DNA from: Sphingopyxis chilensis
GTDB lineage: Bacteria; Pseudomonadota; Alphaproteobacteria; Sphingomonadales; Sphingomonadaceae
NCBI RefSeq assembly: GCF_035930445.1
Contig: NZ_CP142394.1
Span: 219,501-283,500, forward strand
DNA: 64,000 nt
Direction of reading: 5' to 3'
Positions 18,883 through 31,257 of this stretch are shown piece by piece. Each line of letters opens with the position of its first letter. Position 1 is the stretch's first letter. A program made the position numbers and the translations under genes. The notes under the pieces were generated by a model. It worked only from the letters and a program-made list of their open reading frames with translations, had not been told where the DNA came from and searched no databases.

Positions 18883-19743
18883 ATGACGGATAAGGTGGAG
18901 CGGGGTTTGCGGAAGCAATCGGGTGAGAAGGGCGGAGGTGAGGATCGGAACAGGCCCTGCCGTGGCCGGAGCCACGGGTCTCCGACCACCCCCTCCCGCA
19001 AGCGGGAGGGGGGCACGACGGGCGGCGATGCTGGGGGGAAGGGCGCCAATCCCTTCATGCCCGGCCTGCGCGTTCGCGAGGATGGGTGGACCGAGGCGCG
19101 GACGCGGACGTTTCTGGCGGTGCTCGCGCAGTCGGGGTGCGTGACCGATGCGGCGCGCGTGGCGGGGATGAGCCGCAAGGCGGTCAACGACGCGCGCCGG
19201 CGCTTTCCCGAATTCGATCGCGCCTGTTCGACCGCGCTGGCGCGTGCGCTGCGCGGGTTGCAGGCGGTCGCCTATGAGCGCGCGGTCGTGGGGCGCGAAA
19301 TGGTGGTGATCCGGGGCGGCAAGGAGGTCGAGCGGCGGATCATGCCGTCGGATTCGATGCTCGGGCTGTTGCTGAAGCGCGGCGAGCTGGGGCCGGGAGA
19401 GGGTGGCGGCGGCGCGGCGAGGGCGCATTACCGGCGCTATGACGGCGATGCGGTGATCAGCGCCGAGGAGCATATGGAGGGCTGGCGCTTCGACAGCGCG
19501 GGAATCAAATATTTCCATCCGGGCAGCGCGACCGAAAAGCTGCTCGGCAAGCTCGAACGCATGCGCGCCGCGTTCGCCACCCAGCGGGACGAGGAGGAGG
19601 CCGCGACGGGCCTGTGCATGCGATGCGGCCAGCCGGCGGCGGGCGAGGCCGCCGCGCGGCTCGCCGCGCAGCGCGCGGGCGGTGCGGGTGGGGGCGATGC
19701 GGGCGCGGGCGATGCGGGCGGGGGCGATCCCGCTAGCGATTGA
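18883..19743 (+). CDS. Helix-turn-helix protein (terminase-small-subunit-like), 286 aa, with embedded repeat
   Basis: The recognisable part (about residues 59-130) has a homeodomain-like helix-turn-helix: TRTFLAVLAQSGCVTDAARVAGMSRKAVNDARRRFPEF, resembling phage terminase small subunits and related transposase-like proteins. Function is unknown. The first 58 residues are low complexity and are encoded partly by a copy of the double-hairpin repeat (18957-19013). The start at 18883 has a strong ribosome site (GGAGGT, 7 nt), whereas the alternative ATG at 19057, just before the conserved region, has a poorer one; this suggests the repeat is translated. The C-terminus is a Gly/Ala/Asp tail from GC-rich tandem repeats and runs 11 nt into the convergent pilin gene. 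Confidence 0.7.
   Translation: MTDKVERGLRKQSGEKGGGEDRNRPCRGRSHGSPTTPSRKREGGTTGGDAGGKGANPFMPGLRVREDGWTEARTRTFLAVLAQSGCVTDAARVAGMSRKAVNDARRRFPEFDRACSTALARALRGLQAVAYERAVVGREMVVIRGGKEVERRIMPSDSMLGLLLKRGELGPGEGGGGAARAHYRRYDGDAVISAEEHMEGWRFDSAGIKYFHPGSATEKLLGKLERMRAAFATQRDEEEAATGLCMRCGQPAAGEAAARLAAQRAGGAGGGDAGAGDAGGGDPASD
18957..19013. repeat. Double-hairpin repeat (copy inside a coding region)
   Basis: Hairpin 1 is 18960-18977 (7-bp stem CCGTGGC/GCCACGG, CGGA loop); hairpin 2 is around 18991-19009 (CCCTCCCGC/GCGGGAGGG). The linker TCTCCGACCAC resembles linkers of the copies at 52174 and 62681. It is read in frame as part of the helix-turn-helix protein. Confidence 0.7.
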
Positions 19744-19894
19744 GCGCGTCGTTGATCGTCGTGAAGATGGTTTCGAGATTGAGCCCGAGCGTCTGAAAGG
19801 CGATGAGGCACGCGAGCGCGATCAGCGCCGCGATCAGCCCATATTCGATCGCGGTCGCGCCGCGCCGGTCGCTCCACACTGTCCGTCCGCGCAT
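19733..19894 (-). CDS. Flp-family type IVb pilin, 53 aa
   Basis: A small pilin subunit with the Flp signature: a short basic leader (MRGRTVWSDRRG), then ATAIEYGLIAALIALACLIAF with the conserved Glu five residues into the hydrophobic helix, and a short polar tail ending DALNR. A prepilin peptidase (TadV/CpaA) would cut after the glycine. The start at 19894 gives the usual leader length; upstream ATGs would add a charged stretch unlike a leader. No other tad genes are in the window, so this is an orphan pilin. Confidence 0.88.
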   Translation of the reverse strand: MRGRTVWSDRRGATAIEYGLIAALIALACLIAFQTLGLNLETIFTTINDALNR

Positions 19895-20038
19895 CGCCCG
19901 ATCCTCCCCCGTGCCGCCCTGTTCGCGTGCGGTCCTGTTCGCGTCCCGCCGCAATAGGGTGGCGCGTGTGTGGCGGGGGTTGAGGAAGAGGCTTAACGCG
20001 CTGACAATATTGTCGATTGCGGCGCGCGCGCCGCGCGC

Positions 20039-21043
20039 TCAGGCGGAGCCGCGCACAACGAGGTGGACGGGGATGCGCGTGCCGCTGCGCGTGCGTTCGT
20101 CATCCTCCAATGCCATCGCGACGAGCGCTTCGCCCGCGGCGTCGAGGTCGGGCTCGAGCGTGGTGAGCGCGGGGTCGGCGAGGGTGCCGGCGCGGATGCC
20201 GTCGAAGCCGATCAGCGCGACGTCCTGCGGCACGCGGCGGCCGGCGTCCTTGAGGCCCTGGAGCACGCCGAGCGCGAGCATGTCGCTGGCGGCGAAGATC
20301 GCGTCGGTTTCGGGATGCGCTGCGAGCAGCGCCTGCACCGCGGCGACGCCCTGGGCGTGGCGGTCGGCGGCGGCGGGCGGCTCGGCGAGGATCGGGGTGA
20401 GGCCGCGCGCGGCGAGCGCGGCGGTGAAGCCGTCGCGGCGCTCGTCGAACTGGCGCTGCGGCGATTGCTGCGGCCCGACGAAGGCGATGTGGCGGCGGCC
20501 GTCACGCACGAAATGTTCGGCGGCGAGCTGGCCGCCGATGTCATTCTCGCTGCGCATCCAGTGGAAGGGGCTGCCGGGGCTGCCCCAGCAGACGAAGTCG
20601 AGGCCGGACGCCTGCGCCTCGGCGAAATATGTCCACGCTTCGCGGTTGCTGGTCGTGCCGATGACGATCATCGCGTCGGCGAGCCCCGAGGCGACGAAAT
20701 CGGCGCGGAAATTGTCGGGATTCTCCTGGAACGAGACGAGCAGGTTGAAGCCGCGCGCCGAGGTTGCGGCGGCGATGCTGCCGAGCAGCGCGAAGTAGAA
20801 GGGGTTGATCGCGCTGCGATCCTCGCCGGGGCGGCAGATGGTGACGAGCGCGATCGTCTCGCTGCTCTTGAGCCGCAGCGACGAGGCGTGGCGGTCGACG
20901 ACATAGCCCAGCTCGCGCGCGGCCGCGGTGACGCGCGCGCGCGTTTCGGCGTTGACGCCGGGCGAGTTGCGGAGCGCGCGCGAGACGGTCGATTGCGACA
21001 CGCCGGCGCGCTCGGCGACGTCGAACGATGTGGGACGCAGCAT
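20039..21043 (-). CDS. LacI-family transcriptional regulator
   Basis: A 334-residue repressor: N-terminal LacI helix-turn-helix (FDVAERAGVSQSTVSRALRNSPGVNAETRARV, about 6-37), the hinge-helix region (ASSLRLKSSETIALV) and a periplasmic-binding-protein-like ligand domain with FAASDMLALGVLQGLKDAGRRVPQDVALIGFDG. It is the last gene of the leftward unit for 5-oxoproline metabolism and may regulate it in response to a unit metabolite; the ligand is unknown. The frame is open far upstream; the ATG at 21043 fits the family N-terminus. Confidence 0.92.
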   Translation of the reverse strand: MLRPTSFDVAERAGVSQSTVSRALRNSPGVNAETRARVTAAARELGYVVDRHASSLRLKSSETIALVTICRPGEDRSAINPFYFALLGSIAAATSARGFNLLVSFQENPDNFRADFVASGLADAMIVIGTTSNREAWTYFAEAQASGLDFVCWGSPGSPFHWMRSENDIGGQLAAEHFVRDGRRHIAFVGPQQSPQRQFDERRDGFTAALAARGLTPILAEPPAAADRHAQGVAAVQALLAAHPETDAIFAASDMLALGVLQGLKDAGRRVPQDVALIGFDGIRAGTLADPALTTLEPDLDAAGEALVAMALEDDERTRSGTRIPVHLVVRGSA

Positions 21044-21105
21044 CTTTCCGTTCACCTCCGGCCTCTCCCCCTTCGCGCCGTCTGTTGCCGCGAGCGCGGG
21101 GCTTG

Positions 21106-22104
21106 TCAATCGGCGAGGCCGTCGAGTGCGAGCAAGGCGAAGCTCGCGAGCCAGTGCTCGCCCATATAGTCGCCGGTGACGTGGGGCAGCGCGGCGGCGA
21201 GGTGGCGCTGGGCGGCGGCTTCGGCGACGGGGGCGACGGGGTGCGCGGGGCCGAGCGCCGATGCGATGGCGCGCCAGCTCCACGCGCGGCTGAGGTTGAG
21301 ACCGTCGAGGTGCGCGATCTTGCCATCGCTGCGGTCGGAGACGGTGGCGGGGGTGAAGAGGGTCGCGGGCTGCTGCTGTGCGGCGCGGGGGAGGAAGGCG
21401 TCGAACCAGCGGGGGAAGTCGTCGCCGAGGACGATCGCCATCAGATGCGCCTCGGTGAGCGCGGAGGAGAGGAATTCGTCGCCGCCGGGCTCCCACGCCT
21501 GACAGTCGCGGTCACCGGCGAACCAGTCGCGGGCGCGGGCGTCGATGAGCGCGACGAGCGCGGGGTCGCGGGGCTCGGCCCAGTGGCGCGCGAGGAGGAG
21601 GGCGAAGGCGATGTTGAAATGGGTGCCGACGCGCAAGGGATAGGTGAGCTTCGGCAGGAAGGCGTGGAAACGCTGGGCAAAGGCGGCGGCGAGGGGTTCG
21701 AGCGCGGCGGCCCAGGGGGCGTTATGGCGTTCGGTCTCGGCATGGAGCGCGAGCAGCCAGGCCCAGCCATAGGGGCGCTCGAAGGCGGCCGAGTAAGGAC
21801 GATCGAGGAAGGCGCGTTCGCCCGCGACCTTTTCGGGGACGAGCATTTCGTCGGCGCGGGCGCCGATGTCGGCGGCGATGGCGAGATCGGGGAAGCGGCG
21901 CGCGAGGCGCAATATCTGCCACCAGCCGTGGACGCAGCTGTGCCAGTCGAAACTGCCGTGGAAGATCGGGTGATGCTCGCGCGGAGGTTTGGCGTCCTCG
22001 GGGCCGGTGAGGACGAGGTCCATCTTGTACGGATATTCGCGGCCGAGGTGGGCGAGGGTCGCGGTTGCGAAACGGGCGGCGTGGTTGGGGGTGAGGGTGG
22101 TCAT
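21106..22104 (-). CDS. DUF2891 family protein, 332 aa
   Basis: A soluble helical protein of the DUF2891 family. Visible conserved blocks are REYPYKMDLVL, HPIFHGSFDWHSCVHGWW (about 44-61), RPYGWAWLLALHAE, GTHFNIAFAL, DRDCQAWEPGGDEFLSS and LNLSRAWSWR; the pattern of tryptophans and histidines recalls an (alpha/alpha)-barrel glycoside-hydrolase-like fold. Function is unproven. The ATG at 22104 lies 2 nt after the DUF979 stop, so it is in the same operon. Its repeated association with DUF969/DUF979 permease genes suggests a role with the same substrate, an inference. Confidence 0.88.
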   Translation of the reverse strand: MTTLTPNHAARFATATLAHLGREYPYKMDLVLTGPEDAKPPREHHPIFHGSFDWHSCVHGWWQILRLARRFPDLAIAADIGARADEMLVPEKVAGERAFLDRPYSAAFERPYGWAWLLALHAETERHNAPWAAALEPLAAAFAQRFHAFLPKLTYPLRVGTHFNIAFALLLARHWAEPRDPALVALIDARARDWFAGDRDCQAWEPGGDEFLSSALTEAHLMAIVLGDDFPRWFDAFLPRAAQQQPATLFTPATVSDRSDGKIAHLDGLNLSRAWSWRAIASALGPAHPVAPVAEAAAQRHLAAALPHVTGDYMGEHWLASFALLALDGLAD

Positions 22105-22106
22105 GG

Positions 22107-23045
22107 TCAGAAAGCGAACAGCCAGATGAAGACGATGTTCACCGCGAGCAGCGGGACCGCGGTGCCGATCTGCGCCTTGATCACGCCATAGGGGTTCTTG
22201 AGTTCGAGCAAGGCCGCGGGGACGAGGTTGAAGTTCGCCGCCATCGGGGTCATCAGCGTGCCGCAGAAGCCCGCGAGCATTCCGATCGCCGCGACCACCG
22301 CGGGATCGCCGTCGTACTGCTTGATAAGCAAGGGCATGCCGACCGCGGCGAGCATCACCGGGAAGGCGGCGAAGGCGTTGCCCATGACCATCGTGAACAG
22401 CGCCATGCCAAGCCCGAAGGCAAGCGTCGCGCCGAACAGGCTGCCTTCGGGGATTGTCGTGCCGATGAGGCCGCCGACGACTTCGCCGACGCCGGCCAAC
22501 GCGAACACCGCGCCGAGGCTGGCGAGCATCTGCGGCAGGATCGCCGCCCAGCCGACCGCGTCGAGCAGGCGGCGGCCCTGCTGAAGCGGGAGCAAAGGCG
22601 GCGGTTTGAGGCGCGCCATGCCGACGGCAAGCGCGATGAGCACGCCGATGGCGAGCGAGATGAGCGTCGCCTGTTTGGGATCGGCGAGGCCGGGCACCCA
22701 TTTGAAGAGGAACGTGCCCGCGAGCGCGACCGCCGGGATGATGAGGGCGACGAGAAGCAGGAAGGGGCCGTGCTGCGCGGCGCGCGCCGCCTGTACGTCG
22801 GGCGCGACGTCGCCGCCGGGGGCGCGGCCGATCTGTCCCGTGCCGGCGATCGCGACGAGCGCGAGGACGAGGCAGCCATTGCCGAAATCGCCGAGATGGT
22901 CGCCGCCAAGCATCGACAGCGCGAGCAGGCCCCAGAAGATGCCGTTGCCGAAGCGTTTGGGATTGCTGCGGTCGAGAAGGCCAAGGACCGCGAACAGCGC
23001 GAAGGTGAGCCCTGCGAGGACATAGACGAAGCCGAGCGTGATCAT
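22107..23045 (-). CDS. DUF979 family membrane protein (putative permease component)
   Basis: A 312-residue polytopic membrane protein, about nine hydrophobic segments, beginning MITLGFVYVLAGLTFALFAVLGLLDRSNPKRFGNG. Re-entrant-looking segments (GFCGTLMTPMAANFNLVPAALLELKN) resemble transporters of the ion-transporter superfamily. It overlaps the DUF969 gene by 4 nt (ATGA), and the two families are almost always adjacent, so they probably form one transporter. In several bacteria the pair lies next to pyrrolidone-carboxyl peptidase or 5-oxoprolinase genes; here it follows a 5-oxoprolinase gene, pointing to pyroglutamate as substrate (inference). Confidence 0.9.
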   Translation of the reverse strand: MITLGFVYVLAGLTFALFAVLGLLDRSNPKRFGNGIFWGLLALSMLGGDHLGDFGNGCLVLALVAIAGTGQIGRAPGGDVAPDVQAARAAQHGPFLLLVALIIPAVALAGTFLFKWVPGLADPKQATLISLAIGVLIALAVGMARLKPPPLLPLQQGRRLLDAVGWAAILPQMLASLGAVFALAGVGEVVGGLIGTTIPEGSLFGATLAFGLGMALFTMVMGNAFAAFPVMLAAVGMPLLIKQYDGDPAVVAAIGMLAGFCGTLMTPMAANFNLVPAALLELKNPYGVIKAQIGTAVPLLAVNIVFIWLFAF

Positions 23046-23725
23046 GCGCCCGCCTCCTGTCCCATGGCCTTTTGCGCCATCCGTTTTTCGAGACGGCGGA
23101 GGCGGAGGCCGTGGATGAGGAAGGCGGCGATCGCGGTCGGGATCGCCCAGAGCGAGAAGTGCAGCGGTTCGATGACATAGCCATAGCCTTCGAGCACGCC
23201 CTTCATCAGCAGGATCGAGCCGATCGCGAGGAAGATATCCTCGCCGAAGAAGAGGCCGACATTGTCGGTCGCGGCGGCGAAGGCCTTGACCTCCTCGCGC
23301 TGGTCGGCGGTGAGTGCGTCGTTCTTGGCCTCGGCGGCGGCCTCGGCCATCGGGGCGACGAGCGGGCGCACGGTCTGGGCGTGGCCAGCGACCGAGGTGA
23401 GGCCGACCGCGGCCATCGCCTGACGGAGCAGGAGGTAGGAGGTGAGCAGGCGGCCGAGCGTCGCGCCCTTCATACGGTCGATCAGCGTGCGCGCATGCTG
23501 TTGCAGGCCATATGCTTCGAGCAGGCCGATGACCGGAAGGACGATCCAGATGATCGAGACATAGCGCGTGTCGTTGAACGCCTTGCCGAAGGCGGCGATG
23601 ATCGCGGCGATATCGAGCCCCGCGGCGAGCCCGGTGGCGAGCGCCGAGGCCATGATGACGAGCAACGGATTGAAGCGGAGCAGGAAGCCCGCGATGATGA
23701 TGAGGATGCCGATCAGGACGAGCAT
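23042..23725 (-). CDS. DUF969 family membrane protein (putative permease component)
   Basis: A 227-residue membrane protein with about six hydrophobic segments, starting MLVLIGILIIIAGFLLRFNPLLVIMASALATGLAAG. The family block RYVSIIWIVLPVIGLLEAYGLQQHARTLIDRMKGAT and LTSVAGHAQTVRPLVAPMAEAAAE are characteristic. It is the partner of the overlapping DUF979 protein. Between its start and the 5-oxoprolinase stop lies a perfect 27-bp inverted repeat. Confidence 0.9.
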   Translation of the reverse strand: MLVLIGILIIIAGFLLRFNPLLVIMASALATGLAAGLDIAAIIAAFGKAFNDTRYVSIIWIVLPVIGLLEAYGLQQHARTLIDRMKGATLGRLLTSYLLLRQAMAAVGLTSVAGHAQTVRPLVAPMAEAAAEAKNDALTADQREEVKAFAAATDNVGLFFGEDIFLAIGSILLMKGVLEGYGYVIEPLHFSLWAIPTAIAAFLIHGLRLRRLEKRMAQKAMGQEAGA

Positions 23726-23740
23726 GGACTATCCCCCTTG

Positions 23741-23810
23741 GTCATTCCCGCGAAAGCGGGAACCCAGTTGCAACGGTAGCTCGCTGGGTTCCCGCTTTCG
23801 CGGGAATGAC
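23741..23810. repeat. Perfect 27-bp inverted repeat (REP-like doublet)
   Basis: GTCATTCCCGCGAAAGCGGG continuing to AACCCAG (23741-23767) is matched exactly in inverse at 23784-23810, with a 16-nt spacer. Each arm is itself a palindrome (CCCGCGAAAGCGGG). It lies between the 5-oxoprolinase stop and the DUF969 start, within one transcription unit. Confidence 0.9.
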
Positions 23811-23837
23811 GACGGTTTGGGTGATGCCGATCTCAAA

Positions 23838-27426
<3,589 letters not shown>

Positions 27427-27443
<17 letters not shown>

Positions 27444-29079
27444 TGTCCGGCCAGCGAATGACGATGGCGAGGCTGTTGTCAACCGCGGTGCGGCTCCAGC
27501 TGCCCTTCAGCTGCCGCTCGATCAGCGTGCGGATGAACTGGGTGCCGAAGCTCTCGCTTTCGATATGCGGCGTTTCGGCGAGGTCGCTTTCGACCCAGTT
27601 CAGCTCGATGTCGCCGCCGTCGCGATGCCAGCCGACCGCGAGGCGGCCCTGCCCCGCGAGCGCGCCATATTTGATGCTGTTGGTGACGAATTCGTGGACC
27701 GCGAGCGAAATCGCCTGCGCCCCCTCGTCGTCGAGGCGCACGTCGGGGCCGGCGATGGCGGCAAGCTGTTCGGCGGATACGCCCGCGAGCTCGAGTTCGC
27801 GGTGAACGATCTGGCGAAGATCGACGCTGTCGAGCGCGCCGGTGACGAGCATCTGCTTGGCATCGGACAGCGCGCGCATGCGGCCGTCGAACCTGGCCTC
27901 GAAATCCTCGAGGCTCGTCGATTCGCGCAAGGTGATGCGCGCGAGCGCGCCGATGCGCGCGAAGGCGTTCTTCATCCGGTGCGCCATCTCGCCGATCATC
28001 AGCTCGCGGTCGGCGGCGCGCAGCGCCTGTTCGTCGGCGAGCGCCTGGAAGGCGCCGACGCGGCGTTGCTGGAGGCGGTGGAGCTGCATCGCGAGCAGCA
28101 TGATCGCGAAGCCGAAGAGGAAGATGGCGAACGGCCGCCCGATCCGCTCGAGCAGCCGGCCGTAGGATATGCGCATCGTCCATTGGCGGTCGGCGATACG
28201 CAGCTTCTGTTCGTGCGTGTCCCAGCCCATCGTGCCGTGGCGGAAGATGAGCGGCGCCGAAGGGCCCTCGCCGGCGTAGATTTCGAGCCCCTCGATCGCG
28301 TCGAGCTGCGGCCCGAGCACCGCGGCCATCAGGTCGCGGATGCGGAAGGGGGCATAGACGAACGCCTCGATCGGCCGCGCGTTCGGCGCGGTGGCGAAGA
28401 CCGCGGGCGGCTGCGGCGGCGGTTCGTCGGCGCGTTCCGCCGCGCGGGGCGCGGCGCGGCCGGCATAGATGGGGACATAGATCAGGAAACCGGGCTGCCG
28501 CGTCGAAACGCCCTGTTCCTGGACGAGCTCGACGATGCCGCTCGCCGCCGGCTGGCCGGTCTGCCACGCGCGGCGCATCGCCTCGCGCCGGACCCGCTCG
28601 CTGTACATGTCATAGCCGAGCGCGCTGTTGCGGCGCGGCGTATAGGGTTCGACGAGCACGATCGGAAAGCCGATCGGCTGGCTGGTCGCGGGCCAGACGC
28701 GAATGTCGCGCCCGTAATTCTGGCGCAGCAGCGCCTCCGCCGCCGCGGGGGTGCCCTGCCGCATCGCCACCGCGATGCCGATCCCCTCCATCCCCGGCGC
28801 GTGCACCTGCGGCCGCAGCGACGCGAGATAGGCGCGGATGCCGGGCCCGCTCGACTGGCTGTCCGATTGATAGAGGGCGCGCACGCCTTCGAGCACCGCG
28901 ATATGATCGCGCAGCCGCATGTTGACCTGCATCGCGACGCGGTCGGCGCGGTCGGCCTCTTCGCCGCGATTATAGAGAAAGCTCGCCCCCGCCGCGAGCA
29001 GCGTGGCGATCAGTATGACAAGACCCACGAAGCGGGCGGAAAGCGCCAGCAGCCGATCTGCCCACAACGAAGGGCGCAT
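27427..29079 (-). CDS. CHASE-domain HWE-family sensor histidine kinase
   Basis: A 550-residue membrane sensor kinase. TM1 lies near residues 12-35 (ARFVGLVILIATLLAAGASFLY), followed by a periplasmic CHASE domain (about 40-300, with VRALYQSDSQ, PGMEGIGIAVAM and GFPIVLVEPYTPRR), TM2 near 315-335, and the kinase core. The phospho-acceptor is in GEMAHRMKNAFARI (His in HRMKN), and the ATPase has the HWE features HEFVTNSIKYGAL and a WxE-like NWVESD. The cognate response regulator is not in the window. Its 3' end overlaps the 5-oxoprolinase start, so they share a transcript. The ATG at 29079 has an AGGA site 7 nt upstream. Confidence 0.9.
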
Positions 29080-29248
29080 GTATTCATCCTGCCTGATGGC
29101 TGCCGCGGCAGCGCCCCCCTCTGATCCCGGATGTTCCATGCCGCGCCGCCGATGGCAAGTTTATTTCGTGCCCATGCGGCAGCGATGCGCGGGTTGCGAT
29201 CCGCAACCTTTCGCATATGGTCGGGTCGAATCTGGGAAAGGATGTACA

Positions 29249-29899
29249 ATGATCATTTACGGGTCGGTGGTATCGCCGTTCGTGCGCAAATTGCTCGGTT
29301 ATCTGGGCGAGAAGGGGATCGAGTTCGAACTGAAGGGGGTCGGCATCGGCGACCCCGATCCGGGGTTCCGCGCGGCGTCGCCGCTCGGCAAGATGCCCGC
29401 GATGGACGACGACGGCTTCCTGCTCGCCGATTCGAGCGCGATCATCCAATATATCGAGGCGAAGCACCCCGAACCTGCGCTGATCCCCGCCGACCCGCAG
29501 CAGCGCGGGCGGGTGATCTGGTGGGAGGAATTCGCCGACACGGTGTTCGCGGCGTGCAGCGGCAAGATATTCTTCAACCGCATCGTCGCGCCCAAATTCC
29601 TGGGGCGCGAGGGCGATCTGGCCGCGGCGACAGCCGCCGAGAGCGAGGAATTGCCGAAGCTGCTCGCCTATCTGGAAAGCGCGATTCCCGCGTCGGGTTT
29701 CCTCGTCGGCGACCGGCTGACGCTCGCCGACCTGGCGGTCGCGTCGCCGCTGATGAATTTCCGCCACTGCGGCGCGGGCATCGATGCGGCGGTGCACCCG
29801 AAGATCGCGGCATGGAGCGAGGCGATCCTGTCGCGGCCGAGCATGGCGCCGTGGATCGCCAAGGAAGAACGGATGATCGCGAAGGTGCTGGCGGGGTAA
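29249..29899 (+). CDS. Glutathione S-transferase family protein
   Basis: A 216-residue cytosolic GST. The thioredoxin-like N-terminal domain begins MIIYGSVVSPFVRKLLGYLGEKGIEFE with the active-site serine in SPFVRK (about residue 9), then SPLGKMPAMDDDG (cis-Pro) and LADSSAIIQYIEAKHPE (glutathione gamma-Glu contact E/D-S). The C-terminal helical domain has LVGDRLTLADLAVASPL, the N-capping box. Substrate unknown. The ATG at 29249 has a GGAAAGGA ribosome site. It is divergent from the sensor kinase gene. Confidence 0.92.
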   Translation: MIIYGSVVSPFVRKLLGYLGEKGIEFELKGVGIGDPDPGFRAASPLGKMPAMDDDGFLLADSSAIIQYIEAKHPEPALIPADPQQRGRVIWWEEFADTVFAACSGKIFFNRIVAPKFLGREGDLAAATAAESEELPKLLAYLESAIPASGFLVGDRLTLADLAVASPLMNFRHCGAGIDAAVHPKIAAWSEAILSRPSMAPWIAKEERMIAKVLAG

Positions 29900-29924
29900 G
29901 CGGCCGCTCCCCATCCCGACCCGC

Positions 29925-30884
29925 CTAGGGCGCGATCGCCAGTCCGTCGCCATTCTTCCCCGCCGCGATCCGGCGCAGCACTTCGCCGCTCGCGACGTCG
30001 ATCTCGGCGATCTTGTCGTGCCCCGTCTCGGCGGCATAGAGCCGCTTCGAATCGGGGCTGAACAGCAAGGTCACCTGTCCCTTCGCCGCTTCGCCCGACA
30101 CTGTGATCGTCTTCAGCGGCGCGCGCGTTTCGGCGTCGAACAGGCTGATCGTGCCCGATGCGATGTTGCTCGTCGCGACAAGCTTGCCGTCGGGGCTCGC
30201 GAGCACGCGGATCGCGACCGGATCGACCGGCTGCTCGGCGACCTTCTCGCCGGTCGCGGTATTCCAGATCGACACGCGCGGCGCGTCCAAATCGCCGACC
30301 CACAGCTCGCGCCCGCCCTTTGTCAGCGCCAGCCCCTCGGGCTTGCCGCCGACCGCCAGGTCGCGCAGCTTCCGGCCTTCGGCGAGGTCGAGCACGCTCA
30401 CCGTCCCCGCCGCGATATTGGCGGTGTAGGCGGTGCGATTGTCCGGGGCGACGACGACCATGTGCGTGCCCTCCTGCCCGGTGGGGATCGAGGTGAGCTT
30501 GCCGTCGGGCGCCACCACCGCGACCGAAGTGCTGCCCTCTGCCGTCGCGACGAGCCGCCCGTCGGCGAGCCACAGCAGCCCGTGCGGCCGGCGGTTGGGG
30601 CTGAGGTCGATCGTCCGGAGCTTCGTTCGCGTCGCGACGTCGAACACATCGATCGTCGTCCCGCCATAGGCGACCACCGCCGCCTGTTTGCCGTCGGGCG
30701 AGACCGCGATCTCGTGCGGCATCGGGCCCGTCGGCAACCGCGCGAGTTCCGCGCCGCTGTCCAGCGCGATGACGCTGAGCGTGTTTTCGCCCTTGTTGCC
30801 GACGAGCAGCGTTTCGGCGGCCGCGGGAGCCGCGACGAGGACGCCGGAAAGGGCGGAGAGGGCGGCGATGACGGCACGGCGCAT
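29925..30884 (-). CDS. Secreted YVTN-type beta-propeller protein
   Basis: A 319-residue exported protein: signal peptide MRRAVIAALSALSGVLVAAPAAAE, then about seven blade repeats of the YVTN/NHL kind (GNKGENTLSVIALDSG, MPHEIAVSPDGKQAAVVAYG, PHGLLWLADGRLVATAEG, NRTAYTANIAAGTVSVLDL, PEGLALTKGGRELWVGDL, AIRVLASPDGKLVATSNIASGTISLFD, RLYAAETGHDKIAEIDV). Such propellers bind proteins or ligands in the periplasm; no catalytic site is visible. The ATG at 30884 has a GGGAGA site 7 nt upstream; a longer frame exists upstream but lacks a signal. Confidence 0.88.
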   Translation of the reverse strand: MRRAVIAALSALSGVLVAAPAAAETLLVGNKGENTLSVIALDSGAELARLPTGPMPHEIAVSPDGKQAAVVAYGGTTIDVFDVATRTKLRTIDLSPNRRPHGLLWLADGRLVATAEGSTSVAVVAPDGKLTSIPTGQEGTHMVVVAPDNRTAYTANIAAGTVSVLDLAEGRKLRDLAVGGKPEGLALTKGGRELWVGDLDAPRVSIWNTATGEKVAEQPVDPVAIRVLASPDGKLVATSNIASGTISLFDAETRAPLKTITVSGEAAKGQVTLLFSPDSKRLYAAETGHDKIAEIDVASGEVLRRIAAGKNGDGLAIAP

Positions 30885-31056
30885 GGGCAATCTCCCGGTG
30901 GTGATGGCGCATCCTACCCCGCGCCGCCGTCGCGGCAACCGCGCTTCGACCGGCGACATAGACGAATTAAGCAAAGTTAACTCGGCGTTCGGCGCGCGCG
31001 CACCTAGCCCTTCCCACGGCGGCAGGTCGCGCCGCCTGTCAGACAGGAGGGGGATT

Positions 31057-31203
31057 ATGGAATTGCCACCCGTTGATATCGCCGCGCTGCCGTTGCTCGA
31101 CACCGCGGTCGGGCTGTTCGGGTCGCTGGTCGGCGAAAGCGCGACGTCGGGACCATCGGTCTTCGAGATCGCGGTCACCATCGCGCTGATCGTCCACGAC
31201 TGA
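31057..31203 (+). CDS. 48-aa small ORF, possible precursor peptide
   Basis: An ORF with a near-consensus ribosome site (AGGAGG at about 31045-31050, 7 nt before the ATG). The peptide has an acidic, Leu/Pro-rich first half (MELPPVDIAALPLLDTAVGL), a Gly-Ser-Ala-Thr linker (GSLVGESATSGPS) and a hydrophobic C-terminus ending ALIVHD. It has no lysine or arginine at all. It is followed after 6 nt by a very strong hairpin and then by two genes for paralogous enzyme-like proteins. The layout fits a small abundant product followed by attenuated maturation genes, as in RiPP clusters, but no known precursor family is recognised and the peptide could instead be a leader ORF. Confidence 0.6.
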   Translation: MELPPVDIAALPLLDTAVGLFGSLVGESATSGPSVFEIAVTIALIVHD

Positions 31204-31209
31204 TCGCGG

Positions 31210-31250
31210 GCGGGGCCGGGCGGCGGGTTCGCCCGCTCGCCCGGCCCCGC
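31210..31250 (+). promoter_or_regulatory. Strong GC hairpin between small ORF and downstream genes (possible attenuator)
   Basis: A 13-bp perfect outer stem (31210-31222 with 31238-31250) is extended by a 5-bp inner stem (31223-31227 with 31232-31236) closed by a TTCG loop, with a single bulged T. It starts 6 nt after the small ORF stop and ends 7 nt before the next ATG. There are only three T residues after the stem, so it is more likely a partial terminator, attenuator or mRNA-end stabiliser than a full terminator. Confidence 0.7.
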
Positions 31251-31257
31251 GTTTCGC

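Noticed and set aside
30688..31056. Upstream extension of the 48-codon ORF to 171 codons
   Set aside because: The strong ribosome site is directly before 31057, and the longer frame overlaps the start of the opposite beta-propeller gene.
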